Shown: in pieces, positions 14,051-22,887 of the stretch
Layout of the letters: every line of letters starts with the position of its first letter
Numbering within the stretch: the first letter of the stretch is position 1
NCBI GenBank assembly: GCA_013360695.1
Contig: JABWBC010000024.1
Coordinates: 1 to 34,604 of the forward strand
DNA: 34,604 bases
Direction: 5' to 3'
From: Phycisphaerales bacterium
Lineage (GTDB): Bacteria; Planctomycetota; Phycisphaerae; Phycisphaerales; UBA1924
Position numbers and translations under genes: made by a program
Notes under the pieces: model-generated
Database searches by the model: none
The model's input: the letters and a program-made list of their open reading frames with translations, nothing else
What the model was told of the DNA's origin: nothing

Positions 14051-16086
14051 CGCTGCTCTCGCCCACCGCCGCGATCGTCGCGGGGGCGATCGCGCTTCCG
14101 GCGGTGCTGGCGCTGTATCTCCTGAAACTCCGCCGTCGCCCCGTGCGTGTCAGCAGCACGCTCTTCTGGAGTGCCGCCAGCGAAGACCTCCAGGCAAACG
14201 TGCCGCTCCGCTGGCTCCGCCGCTCGTGGCTGCTCATGCTCCACCTGCTCATCGCGATTCTGCTCGTGCTCGCGATCGGCCGTCCCGCCCTCTCCGGCGC
14301 GGGCTCCGGCTCCCGTCGCGTTATCATCCTGCTCGATCGCTCCGCCTCGATGAACGCACGCGAGAGCGCCGCTTCCTCAACCACCTCTTCGACCGCCATC
14401 TCCGCCAACAAGCTCAATACGGTCTCCGACGCCGAGACCCGCCTCTCGCTCGCCAAGAGAGCCGCGATTCGCATCGCGACCGACGCGATCGAGCAGGACG
14501 GCGCCAGCGTTTCGGTCATCGCGTTCGCGAAAGAGCCCGTCCTCCTCTCGCCCGACTCACGTTCAACGAGCCAGCTGCGAACCGTGATCGAAGACGCGGC
14601 GCCCACCGACCAGCCCGCCGATCTCACCGCCGCCCTCCGCGCCGCCGAAGCCCTCACGCTCGATACGCCCGAGAGCGCCGCCCCGCCGCTGGTCGCCCTC
14701 GTCAGCGACGGCGGATTCCCCGAGTCCCGCGGCACGCTCGGAAACGCGACCTTCTCCTTTGTCTCCGTCGCCGGCGATCATCCACCCGACAACATCGGAA
14801 TCGTCGCCTTCGCCGGCCGGCGCGAATACGCCGATCCTCGCACGGTTCGTCTGCTCGCCCGCCTTGTCAATGCGGGGACCGCGCCCGTGTCCGCGCCGCT
14901 CGTGCTGCGCCTCGACGACCAGATTCTGGCACGCCGCGCCGTCGAAATCCCGCCCGCCTCCCTCACGCCCGGCGCCGCCAACTCCACTCCCATCTCAACG
15001 CCCGGCGAGGCAACCGCCTCATTTGAGATCGCGACGAGCGCCGCCGGACTTCTCTCGCTCTCGATTGAGCGGCCCGACGCTCTCGACGCCGACAACACCG
15101 CCTGGCTCTCGCTCCCGCGCGTCCAGCCGCCGCGGATCGTGCTCGTCTCGCCCGACCTGGTCACGCCCGACGCAGGCGCTTCGGGCTGGGTTCTGGCCGA
15201 CGCACTCGCGGAACTCCCCGGCATCTCGCTCACGACCATGACGCGAAGCGAGTACGAGACCCGCGCGGGCGAGCGTGGCCTCCCGGCCGTCGATCTTCTC
15301 GTCTTCGACGCCGTCACGCCGCGCGTCCTTCCCCGCATTCCGACGCTCTCGTTCAACGCCGCTCCGCCGCTTCCCGGCCTTTCGCTCACCGATCCCGCCG
15401 CTAAGGGAAGCTACATCCTCAGCTGGCGCCGCACCTCGCCGATTCTCCGCGATGTCTCGCTCGATTCCGTCTTCATCGCTCGCCCGCGCGCCATCCGCTG
15501 GGGCGGCGAAAACCTTCACGCCAAGCTCACCGAACTGGCCACCGGCAACGACGGCCCGTTGATCGCGCTCGCCGAGCGCGACGACGCACGCGATCTCATC
15601 GTCGCCTTCTCGCCCGCCGAATCCAACTGGCCCTTGCAGGTGAGTTTCCCCGTGTTTCTCGCCGCCGCCGTCGACACGCTCACCGCGCGTGCCGCGGACC
15701 TGAGCGAGCAGGCGACGACCTCGCGTCCGCTCTCGATCCGCGTACCCGCGAATTTCCCCAGCGTCTCGCTCGATGGCCCAGAGTCGATCTCCGCCTCGCC
15801 GCAACTCAGCGAGTCCGGCGCCAGCGTCGGCTTCGGTGTGCCCAGCCGCGTCGGTGTCTATCGCACCAAGCCATCCATCGCAAACGCCGAAGTCATCGGA
15901 GTCTCACTCCTCGACGCGGCCGAGTCGTCGCTCCTCGTGCGCCGCGAGATATCCATCGGCGGCCGTGCCGTCGCCGCGGGCTCCGCGGGCTCGGTCGGCC
16001 GCGAAGTCTGGGATTGGTGCGTCCAAGCCGCGATCGCGCTGCTCGCGATCGAGTGGCTCGTCTACGCCGCCCGCATGAAAGTGTAA
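14047..16086 (+). CDS. BatA/VWA-domain membrane protein
   Basis: 679 residues, GTG start overlapping the rlmE stop by four bases. Residues 1-80 form the BatA (aerotolerance-regulator N-terminal) region with two membrane helices (IVAGAIALPAVLALYLLKLRRR and LLMLHLLIAILLVLAIGRPAL). A von Willebrand A domain follows, with the metal-site motif DRSAS at 97-101. Residues 200-650 are beta-rich and probably extracytoplasmic. A last membrane helix (about 655-672) ends the protein. BatA-like VWA proteins normally sit in MoxR-DUF58-BatA clusters and act in envelope stress or in assembling surface complexes. Here the MoxR gene is nearby but convergent and DUF58 is absent. It is the last gene of the fdx-iscX-rlmE run. 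Confidence 0.9.
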   Translation: MTLLSPTAAIVAGAIALPAVLALYLLKLRRRPVRVSSTLFWSAASEDLQANVPLRWLRRSWLLMLHLLIAILLVLAIGRPALSGAGSGSRRVIILLDRSASMNARESAASSTTSSTAISANKLNTVSDAETRLSLAKRAAIRIATDAIEQDGASVSVIAFAKEPVLLSPDSRSTSQLRTVIEDAAPTDQPADLTAALRAAEALTLDTPESAAPPLVALVSDGGFPESRGTLGNATFSFVSVAGDHPPDNIGIVAFAGRREYADPRTVRLLARLVNAGTAPVSAPLVLRLDDQILARRAVEIPPASLTPGAANSTPISTPGEATASFEIATSAAGLLSLSIERPDALDADNTAWLSLPRVQPPRIVLVSPDLVTPDAGASGWVLADALAELPGISLTTMTRSEYETRAGERGLPAVDLLVFDAVTPRVLPRIPTLSFNAAPPLPGLSLTDPAAKGSYILSWRRTSPILRDVSLDSVFIARPRAIRWGGENLHAKLTELATGNDGPLIALAERDDARDLIVAFSPAESNWPLQVSFPVFLAAAVDTLTARAADLSEQATTSRPLSIRVPANFPSVSLDGPESISASPQLSESGASVGFGVPSRVGVYRTKPSIANAEVIGVSLLDAAESSLLVRREISIGGRAVAAGSAGSVGREVWDWCVQAAIALLAIEWLVYAARMKV

Positions 16087-16092
16087 TCGAGC

Positions 16093-17964
16093 TCACCGCC
16101 CGCTCAGCCCGCCCCACTCTCGCAGCGAGAAAAGAACACGCGATGGCTCGACCTGCCAAGGCAGCATCGCACGCGGCCAGCTCCCACGCACGCCCCTCGC
16201 ATCCACCCGCACCAGCCCGATTCTGAGCAGGCTCTCCGGCTCGATGCACGCCGCATCGATCGGCACCAGCGCCGCCCAGCGAGCTTCTTCCTTCACGAAT
16301 TTCGCGCGCTCCACGATCGCCCGCACGTCGTCAGGCCGCTCCGCCTGGATCAGCGTCGCCTCGCCGATCGCCGCGAGCTGGATCACGAGCCTCGGGTGCT
16401 CCCGAGGCCCGATCCACACCTCCACGCGATCCTTCGCGGGATCGTCCGCACGCGACACCCGACGGCACTCAACCATCAGGAACCACCCGTCCTCGCCGCC
16501 CGCCACCGGCGATCCACGTGCCAGCATCGCCCGCGTTTCCGGCAACGCGGAGAACCCCGCCGCACTCGACGGAGAACGCCACGAACGCAGCGTCAGGTCC
16601 GCCTGCAAGCCCCCGAACGTCCGCCCCGGCGGGCGAACCGTCACACGCTCCGCCAACGGCGACAGCGAAACGCCCCACGACCCCGAAGTCAGAACCATCG
16701 ACGCGCCCGACTCGTCCCAGTCGTCCCTGACCGACGAAGTCCCGGGGATCGAAACCTCAAGCGTCGTGGCCCGCAACGCCTCGATCGGCGAAAGTTCTGC
16801 CTTCGCGCCCGTCGCCCCGAACGAGACCGTCAGCCCTCGATCGGTCAGGTTCGCGAGCCGCGCACTGCTCACGGTGTTCGTCAGCGAATCGTCGATCGCG
16901 TCGGGCGCCGAGAGCCCCGCGTCATCCGCGAGCCACGCCACGATCGGCTCCTGCGCCTTCAGCCACGTCTCCGCCCGCGCGATCCGCCCGTCCGTCGAAA
17001 GGTCGGGATCAACCAGGTCCGCGACCAGAGCGTCCAGTTCGGCCTGATCGATCGCCCACGCCGGCGCGAAGTGCCCCGCGCCAAAGTCAACGATGCACGC
17101 GATCCGCTTCGCGAGCCGCTGCGCGAGTTCAGGCCGATCTCGCCACAGCCACGCGATCGCGACGCTCCACCTCGCCTCGCTCTGACGCGCCAACGCCTCC
17201 AGGATCGGATCGGAGAACTCCGACAGTCCAAGCGTCAGCCGCGCCTCCGCCTCGCGCCGCGGATCCAGCCCCGTCGTCACCAGCCGATGCCGCCATCGCC
17301 GAACCGGGCTCTCGCCCTCGGGCGTCAACAAGGCCCGCAGTTCCGGCGTCAGCCTCGCCGCCTCGATCGGCGCTGGCCACCCGAATCGATCCCCCGCCCG
17401 CACCAGCGCCGTCGGCGCCGGCAGCCAGTTCAGCGGAAGCTTGCTGTTCCCAACCCACACGCTCTGCCCCGCCGCATCCGCCGGCAGTTGCATCACCAGC
17501 ACCCACGTCGCGCCGACGCCGTCAGGCCCGCCCGCTCGCTTGGTGTCGACGCTCCACGTCGCCGCCGGGGGCAGCCACGTCGCGGGCGCACTCGGATCAA
17601 GCGTCACCGAGATGCAACGCAGCAGCGCCTCGACCTTTCGCCCATCGTCGAGTCGAGCCGGAAGCGATTTCACATCGGAGGCATCGCCGACCACCCGCAC
17701 CGGCGCGACCAGCATCGACCCCGCCACCACGTCGATCCGAGGCTCGATCGCGTCCACAACCAGCGGAATCCGTGATTCAGTCTGCCCGATCGCCGGCCGC
17801 ACGATCATGATCACCGCGACAGACACCACAAGTGCCACCAGCGCTGTCAGTCGAGGCTTTCGCGGCCTCGCCTCGACGTTCGGCCGCGTTCGGTGATCGC
17901 GCCGTGCGATCGACGCCACCGGACGGCGACCCGCACGCGAGTTGGCGAGTTCCCGTTCTCTCAT
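16093..17964 (-). CDS. Unrecognised exported or membrane-anchored protein, partner of MoxR
   Basis: 623 residues from ATG at 17964, preceded by CGGAG (an in-frame GTG at 17982 is possible). After a basic N-terminal tail a single hydrophobic segment (LTALVALVVSVAVIMIV, about residues 38-56) serves as an anchor or uncleaved signal. The rest is large and extracytoplasmic: beta-rich parts at the start and end flank a helical middle (WRHRLVTTGLDPRREAEARL, AIDQAELDALVADL). I do not recognise the family. It starts 46 bases after the moxR stop and ends six bases from the VWA stop, convergently. Its location between the two halves of a MoxR/BatA set suggests it is the substrate or a component of that system (inference). 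Confidence 0.8.
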   Translation of the reverse strand: MRERELANSRAGRRPVASIARRDHRTRPNVEARPRKPRLTALVALVVSVAVIMIVRPAIGQTESRIPLVVDAIEPRIDVVAGSMLVAPVRVVGDASDVKSLPARLDDGRKVEALLRCISVTLDPSAPATWLPPAATWSVDTKRAGGPDGVGATWVLVMQLPADAAGQSVWVGNSKLPLNWLPAPTALVRAGDRFGWPAPIEAARLTPELRALLTPEGESPVRRWRHRLVTTGLDPRREAEARLTLGLSEFSDPILEALARQSEARWSVAIAWLWRDRPELAQRLAKRIACIVDFGAGHFAPAWAIDQAELDALVADLVDPDLSTDGRIARAETWLKAQEPIVAWLADDAGLSAPDAIDDSLTNTVSSARLANLTDRGLTVSFGATGAKAELSPIEALRATTLEVSIPGTSSVRDDWDESGASMVLTSGSWGVSLSPLAERVTVRPPGRTFGGLQADLTLRSWRSPSSAAGFSALPETRAMLARGSPVAGGEDGWFLMVECRRVSRADDPAKDRVEVWIGPREHPRLVIQLAAIGEATLIQAERPDDVRAIVERAKFVKEEARWAALVPIDAACIEPESLLRIGLVRVDARGVRGSWPRAMLPWQVEPSRVLFSLREWGGLSGR

Positions 17965-18010
17965 TCCCGCTCCGTGCCCCACCGTGCCGCTCCGTGGTGA
18001 TTGTCTTGTC

Positions 18011-19048
18011 TCACGCCGCCTCGAGCGGCAGAGTCGAGACCAGATTCTGCACGATCGAATCGGGCGTCACGCCCTCCGCGTGCGCCTCGAAGTTCAGGAT
18101 CAATCGGTGCCGCAGCGAGTTCCCCGCCGCCCACCGGATGTCGTCGATCGCCACGCTCTCTCTCGCCTCCATCAGAGCGCGGCACTTGCCCGCCAAGACC
18201 AGCGACTGCGCCGCTCGGGGCGAGGCCCCCAACCGCACATACTGATTCACCATCGGCGTCGCGTACTCGCCCCCGATCGCCCGCGGCTGCGTCGCCAGCG
18301 TCAATCGCACCGCGTAGTCCTGCACATGCGGCGCGATCGGCACCCGCCGCACCAGCGCCTGATGCGCCAGAATTCCCGCCGCGTCCAGCGTCGGCGACAC
18401 CTCCGCATCATTCCCGCGCGTCGTTCGATTCAAGATTTCCGACAACTCCGTTCGCCCCGGCGGCCCGACCAGCAGCTTGAAAAAGAACCGGTCCAGCTGC
18501 GCCTCGGGGAGCGGGTACGTGCCTTCCTGCTCGATGGGGTTCTGCGTCGCCATCACAAGGAACGGCGCCGGAAGCTGGTGCGTTGTGCCGCCCACCGTTA
18601 CCGCCCGCTCCTGCATCGCCTCGAGCAGCGCCGATTGTGTCTTGGGAGTCGCTCGGTTGATCTCGTCCGCCAGCAGAATCTGGCAGAACACCGGTCCGGG
18701 CTGAAACTGAAATACTCGCTGCCGTTTCGCCTCGCTCGCGTCGCTCTCGACCACGACCGTCGTGCCCGAGATGTCCGCCGGCATCAGGTCCGGCGTGAAC
18801 TGGATCCGTCCGAACGACAGACGCAGCGCCCGCGCCAAGGTTCGCACCAAAAGCGTCTTTCCGATCCCCGGCACGCCCTCCAGCAGCACGTGCCCCGAGC
18901 AGAACAGGCACGTCAGCACCGCGTCCACCACCTCACGCTGACCAACCACCACCCGCGCAATCTGCTCGCGCACGCCCGCGACATCGTCGCGAAACTTGCC
19001 GGCGGCTTCCTGGATCTCCTCGGGCGTCACGGGCGGCGAATCAGGCAT
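18011..19048 (-). CDS. MoxR-family AAA+ ATPase
   Basis: 345 residues, preceded by AGGAG. The AAA+ motifs are in the MoxR arrangement: VVVGQREVVDAVL opening, Walker A GVPGIGKT (58-65), RIQFTPDLMPADISG, Walker B LLADEIN (125-131), and sensor region ATQNPIEQEGTYPLPEAQLD. The C-terminal lid has VRLGASPRAAQSLVLAGKCRA, also typical. MoxR ATPases act as chaperones for the maturation or metal loading of partner proteins with VWA domains. The usual neighbours are DUF58 and BatA-type proteins. Here an unrecognised membrane protein follows after 46 bases, and the VWA protein is convergent. Upstream lies 198 bases of spacer before the CAP-domain gene on the other strand. Confidence 0.97.
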   Translation of the reverse strand: MPDSPPVTPEEIQEAAGKFRDDVAGVREQIARVVVGQREVVDAVLTCLFCSGHVLLEGVPGIGKTLLVRTLARALRLSFGRIQFTPDLMPADISGTTVVVESDASEAKRQRVFQFQPGPVFCQILLADEINRATPKTQSALLEAMQERAVTVGGTTHQLPAPFLVMATQNPIEQEGTYPLPEAQLDRFFFKLLVGPPGRTELSEILNRTTRGNDAEVSPTLDAAGILAHQALVRRVPIAPHVQDYAVRLTLATQPRAIGGEYATPMVNQYVRLGASPRAAQSLVLAGKCRALMEARESVAIDDIRWAAGNSLRHRLILNFEAHAEGVTPDSIVQNLVSTLPLEAA

Positions 19049-19246
19049 GGCGGCTCCTGCGGTCGCGGTTCTCGGGCCACATGGTATCGCCCCGCACGGC
19101 CCCAGAACCCGCCCCGCACGCGCCGCACGCTCCGCGAGCGCGATAGATCTCGCACCACCCCCCGCCCCGCGATTCTGCGCAACTCACGCGCCATCATCAT
19201 CCCCTCCCTTCCTGCCGATCTCTCAATCCGGGGAGAGGGACATTCC

Positions 19247-21493
19247 ATGAACGCCAGCGACCTTCGACACGACCGCCACGCGGCGAGGATTCTGCGGCGC
19301 ACGGCACTCGCGACGCGATCCGGCTCGGCGTGCCGCTGCACGCCCCCGCTCCTGGCCGAGTCGCTCGAGCCGCGTCAACTCCTCGCGTTCTCCTGGTCCG
19401 CCCAGGAGGTCTACCTCCTGGAACTCGTCAATCGTGCACGTGCCAACCCCATGGCCGAGGCCGCCCTGCTCGGCCTTGACCTCACCGCCGACCTCACCGA
19501 CGCCGAGATTGACAAGCTCGTACCCCAGGAACCCCTCGCCCTCAACGAACAGCTGACCCTCGCCTCGCGCCTCCACAGCCAGGCCATGGCCGAGCAGGAT
19601 TTCTTCTCCCACATCGACCTCCAGGGCAACTCACCCACCGATCGCGCCACCGCCCAGGGTTACGTCTACTCCGCCGGCGAGAACATCGCCGCCGGTTACG
19701 ACGACATCGACGAAGTCCACCGCGCCTGGCTCGATTCCGTCGACCACCGCAAGAACGTCCTCAGTCTCTACGAGGACTTCGACGAATCCTTCCACTACGA
19801 CGAGTTCGGCGCTGGACTCCTCATCCCCACCGGCGCTCGCTACTCCAGCTACTCCACACAAATGTTCGGCTATCAGGGCATCAACGACGTCGCCATCTAC
19901 GTCCTGGGCGTTGTCTACACCGACTCCAACGCCAACCAGTTCTACACCATCGGCGAGGGCGCCGCCGGCGTGCAAATCGACATACTCGACGCCACGAGCG
20001 CCGTGGTCGCCACCTACACCACCGACGCCGCCGGCAACTACCAAATCGCCGTCGAACCCGGAACCTACACCGTCCGCTTCACCACCATCGCCACCGGATA
20101 CCACCTCGAGCAGAACGTCATCGTCTCCTCCACAAACGTCAAGCTCGACGCTCTCACCGACACCTTCAATCCCCCGCCCGACAACGGCGGCGGTGATACA
20201 GGTGGTGGCGACACCGGTGGTGGTGATACAGGTGGTGGCGGAGGTGGCGGTGATACCGGTGGTGGCGACACCGGAGGTGGTGATACAGGTGGTGGCGGTG
20301 ATACCGGTGGCGGCGGAGGTGGCGGTGATACCGGTGGCGGCGGAGGCGGTGGTGGTGGCGACAACACCAACCCGCGAAACCTCACCGGACCCGCCGGCAC
20401 CGTCAACGGCTCGGTCTGGGCCGATTCCAACTACGAACAGCTCACCTTCGTCACCCGCGCCCCGGACAACACCGCCATCGCATTCAAGGAAGGCACCGAC
20501 GGCACCTGGACCTTCGAAGACCTCCACGCCATGACCGGCTCGCCCGCACTCACCGGCGACATGATCTCCTGGGTCGATCCCTCCGACTCCCTCACATACG
20601 CCGCCGCACCCAGCGCCTCCGGCCTCCTCCTCTTCGTTCGCAACGCCAACGGCTCGTGGGCCTTCGGCAACCTCACCACCTCCGTCTACGGCTCGGCCAT
20701 CATCACCAGCCAGATCACCGCCTTCACCGACCTCGAAGGCGTCGTTCACATCGCCGGACTCAAGTCCAACGGCGACCTCGTCATGTTCACTCGGGACGGC
20801 AATTCAACGGCCAACGGCCGCGCTTGGACCTACTCCAACATCGCTCAGGACCACCTCCGCGCCCAGTCCCTCGCCATGCCCGCGCTCGTCGGACCCATCA
20901 TCAGCTACGTCACCGACTGGAACGGCCTCAACATCGCCGGCCTCGATTCCGCCGGCAATATCCAGTCCATCTGGTGGGCCCCCGGCCTCGACCTCTGGCG
21001 CACCGACAACCTCTCCGCCATCACCGGCGCCTCCCCCATCGCCGGCGGCCTCACCTGCTACCTCACCTCCTGGGGCGGCATCAACCTCGCCGGCGTCGAT
21101 GCCTCCGGCGACGTCACCGTCAGCTGGTGGGTTCCCTCCTTCGGCGGCGATTGGGTCAACACCAACCTCACCGATCAGTTCAGCGGCCCCTCCATGGTCG
21201 GTGTCAGCACCTCCAGCTACGTCACGCCCTGGGGCGGCCTGAACATCGCCGGCCGCGACACCAGCGGAAACCTCTCCGTCTACTGGTGGGCCCCGGGCAT
21301 GGAAAACTGGGAAGTCGCCAACCTCTCCGACGTCATCGGCACCGCCCTCCTCCCCACCGGCGCCATCCGCGGCGTCACCACGCCCAACGGACGCATCATC
21401 CTCCTCGGTGCCAACGACGACGGCCACGTCCTCCGCTACTGGTGGTCCCCCGACGCTTCCTGGCAGGCCCAAGACGTCACGCTGGCAAGCTGA
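19247..21493 (+). CDS. LEPR-x-LL exported protein with CAP domain, Gly-rich linker and seven-repeat propeller
   Basis: 748 residues, preceded by GGGGAGAGGGA. Domains in order: an Arg-rich N-terminus; the LEPRQLL motif at 40-46, known as an export-linked N-terminal signature of planctomycete surface proteins; a CAP/SCP domain at about 52-210, with EVYLLELVNRARANP, the GENI motif at 144-147 and WLDSVDHRKN at 161-170; a SdrD/carboxypeptidase-regulatory-like beta domain at about 217-305; a linker of 60 residues (313-372) of GGGDT and longer Gly-Asp-Thr repeats; and seven copies of a repeat of about 50 residues to the end. The better repeats contain a YVTxWxGLNIAGxDxxGN strand pair and a WWAPGxxxWxxxNLS segment. 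Seven such copies fit a seven-bladed beta-propeller, perhaps a lectin-like one. Function is unknown; the CAP domain hints at peptide or lipid binding. Confidence 0.88.
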   Translation: MNASDLRHDRHAARILRRTALATRSGSACRCTPPLLAESLEPRQLLAFSWSAQEVYLLELVNRARANPMAEAALLGLDLTADLTDAEIDKLVPQEPLALNEQLTLASRLHSQAMAEQDFFSHIDLQGNSPTDRATAQGYVYSAGENIAAGYDDIDEVHRAWLDSVDHRKNVLSLYEDFDESFHYDEFGAGLLIPTGARYSSYSTQMFGYQGINDVAIYVLGVVYTDSNANQFYTIGEGAAGVQIDILDATSAVVATYTTDAAGNYQIAVEPGTYTVRFTTIATGYHLEQNVIVSSTNVKLDALTDTFNPPPDNGGGDTGGGDTGGGDTGGGGGGGDTGGGDTGGGDTGGGGDTGGGGGGGDTGGGGGGGGGDNTNPRNLTGPAGTVNGSVWADSNYEQLTFVTRAPDNTAIAFKEGTDGTWTFEDLHAMTGSPALTGDMISWVDPSDSLTYAAAPSASGLLLFVRNANGSWAFGNLTTSVYGSAIITSQITAFTDLEGVVHIAGLKSNGDLVMFTRDGNSTANGRAWTYSNIAQDHLRAQSLAMPALVGPIISYVTDWNGLNIAGLDSAGNIQSIWWAPGLDLWRTDNLSAITGASPIAGGLTCYLTSWGGINLAGVDASGDVTVSWWVPSFGGDWVNTNLTDQFSGPSMVGVSTSSYVTPWGGLNIAGRDTSGNLSVYWWAPGMENWEVANLSDVIGTALLPTGAIRGVTTPNGRIILLGANDDGHVLRYWWSPDASWQAQDVTLAS
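20183..20362 (+). repeat. Gly-Asp-Thr coding tandem repeat
   Basis: This in-frame tract codes the 60-residue linker of the CAP protein. The basic unit is GGTGGTGGCGACACC-like (Gly-Gly-Gly-Asp-Thr), mixed with longer Gly runs. Synonymous codons vary (GGT, GGC, GAT, GAC, ACA, ACC), so it is not a pure slippage tract, yet unit number is likely to vary between strains. Confidence 0.85.
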
Positions 21494-21541
21494 TCTCGTT
21501 TTCGCCTGGCCCGGCGGTCCCGCTGGCAAGTGACTTCACCT

Positions 21542-21585
21542 GCTCCGGGTGGCGTGGTCAACCCCGTGGACCACGCGCCCTGCCA
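21542..21585. repeat. Dispersed hairpin element, copy A
   Basis: GCTCCGGGTGGCGTGGTC followed by GACCACGC after a nine-base loop gives an 8-bp stem, then CCCTGCCA. The same layout recurs at 26305-26351, with the stem bases changed in a paired way (GTC/GAC to GCC/GGC). Partial copies are at 25710-25745 and 26404-26446. Confidence 0.65.
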
Positions 21586-21588
21586 ATG

Positions 21589-21617
21589 AAAAAGGCCCGC
21601 CTCTCTCAGGCGGGCCT
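21589..21617 (-). terminator. Intrinsic terminator for the ABC transporter genes
   Basis: Reading leftward, AGGCCCGCCT pairs perfectly with AGGCGGGCCT (10 bp, five-base loop), followed by TTTTTC. It lies 126 bases after the stop of the binding-protein gene. In the plus direction the hairpin has no T-run, so it serves the minus strand. Confidence 0.8.
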
Positions 21618-21674
21618 CATGTTCAGCAGTCCACGCGCTCTCGACAGCAGGAACACGCCATAGGCCGCGTCACC

Positions 21675-21702
21675 ATTGCCCATCCCCTATTGCCCACTGC
21701 CG
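21675..21702. repeat. Degenerate heptanucleotide repeat (four units)
   Basis: ATTGCCC-ATCCCCT-ATTGCCC-ACTGCCG: four successive 7-base units that keep strict register while the sequence drifts. This is the style of short tandemly repeated sequences (STRR) known from intergenic regions of cyanobacteria and others. Confidence 0.6.
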
Positions 21703-21742
21703 TGGCGAGCACACGCCGCTCAATTCGGCGACGAACCACCCA

Positions 21743-22840
21743 CTAATTTCCCATCCACTTCGTCCACAGGCCGTCGTACTTGTCGACGTTCTCCTTGGTC
21801 ACGATCGGCAGGTCATACGTGTTCATCACCTTCTCCGGTTTCTTGTTGTTGAGGGCATAGTCCACCAGCATCGTCACCGTCGTGTGCCCCCACGCGTAGC
21901 AATCCTGCCCGATCAGCGCCTGCACCTGCCCCTTGCGCACATAGCCGAGCTGGGTCGGCAGGTGATCCACGCTCACCACCTTCGCCTTGTCATACACGCC
22001 GTCCAGCGCGTTCTCCGTGAAGAGCGGCCAGCCCCCCACCATCGCCCAGCCCGTGATGTCCGGGTTCGCCGTCTGCACCTGCTGCACCATCGCCGCCGCG
22101 TCCGCCGGCGTTTCCTTGTGGTAATAGACTTCCTTGAGCTTGATGTTCGGGTGCTTGGCCATCTCCTCTTTCACGCCCTTGACGCGCGCCTGGAGATTCG
22201 GCGCCGTCTGGTTGCCCGCCAGGATCGCGACGACACCCTTGTCGCCCATCGCCTTGGCCAGCTCGCGCATCACCGTCTGCCCGGCGATCACGTCATCGGT
22301 CCCGAAATACGCCATGCGCTTCGACTGGGCGGAGTCCGAGTCGAACGTGATGATCGGCACGCCCTTCTCGACCGCCGCGTCGATCGGCGCCTTGAGCACG
22401 TTGCCGTCGGTGCAGCTCACCGTGATCCCATCAACTCCCTTGGCAACAAGCTGCTCGATCGCCTGCGCCTGCTTCTGCGCATCTTCCGAGGGCGGCGTCT
22501 GCCAGTCGATCTTAATCTCGACTCCCAACTTCGCCGACAGCTCCTTCGCCGCGTCAAACGCGCCGGTCTTCGCCGCCTGGAACACCGGGTTGCTCTGGCT
22601 CTTGGCGATCACGCCGATCGTCAGCGACTTCTTCCCTTCCGCCGGCGCTGCGGGCTTCTCCGCCGGGTTGGCCTCCGCCGCCTTGTTGTCGGCAGGTTTG
22701 TTCTCCGCGGGCTTGGCCTCTCCCGCCGTGGGCGCGGGCTTCGCCGGCTCGCTCTTCCCCTCGCACCCGCCCAGCGACAACATCGCGACCGACCCGATCA
22801 ACGACGCCGCCAAGGCCGACATGAAACGTTTGGCTTCCAT
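21743..22840 (-). CDS. Sugar-type ABC transporter substrate-binding lipoprotein
   Basis: 365 residues from ATG at 22840; GGAGG lies six bases ahead, which excludes the ATG at 22846. A lipoprotein signal peptide ends at LGGC (C26). A Pro/Ala/Lys/Glu-rich linker of about 40 residues follows, with repeated KPAENKPADNK-like units, which would hold the binding domain away from the membrane. The rest is a type 1 periplasmic-binding fold of the ribose/xylose/rhamnose class: TIGVIAKSQSNPVFQAAKTG, GVDGITVSCTDGNVL, GVPIITFDSDSAQSKRMAYFGTDD. The ligand is probably a pentose or deoxyhexose, but is not decided by sequence. It follows its permease by 47 bases. Confidence 0.93.
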   Translation of the reverse strand: MEAKRFMSALAASLIGSVAMLSLGGCEGKSEPAKPAPTAGEAKPAENKPADNKAAEANPAEKPAAPAEGKKSLTIGVIAKSQSNPVFQAAKTGAFDAAKELSAKLGVEIKIDWQTPPSEDAQKQAQAIEQLVAKGVDGITVSCTDGNVLKAPIDAAVEKGVPIITFDSDSAQSKRMAYFGTDDVIAGQTVMRELAKAMGDKGVVAILAGNQTAPNLQARVKGVKEEMAKHPNIKLKEVYYHKETPADAAAMVQQVQTANPDITGWAMVGGWPLFTENALDGVYDKAKVVSVDHLPTQLGYVRKGQVQALIGQDCYAWGHTTVTMLVDYALNNKKPEKVMNTYDLPIVTKENVDKYDGLWTKWMGN

Positions 22841-22887
22841 GAACATCCTCCATCGCTTCGGATGAAAAAAGCACCGTGAACGCGCGG

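Noticed and set aside
16093-17964. DUF58 protein beside MoxR
   Set aside because: The sequence shows no DUF58 motif; it has one N-terminal membrane segment and a long extracytoplasmic part instead.
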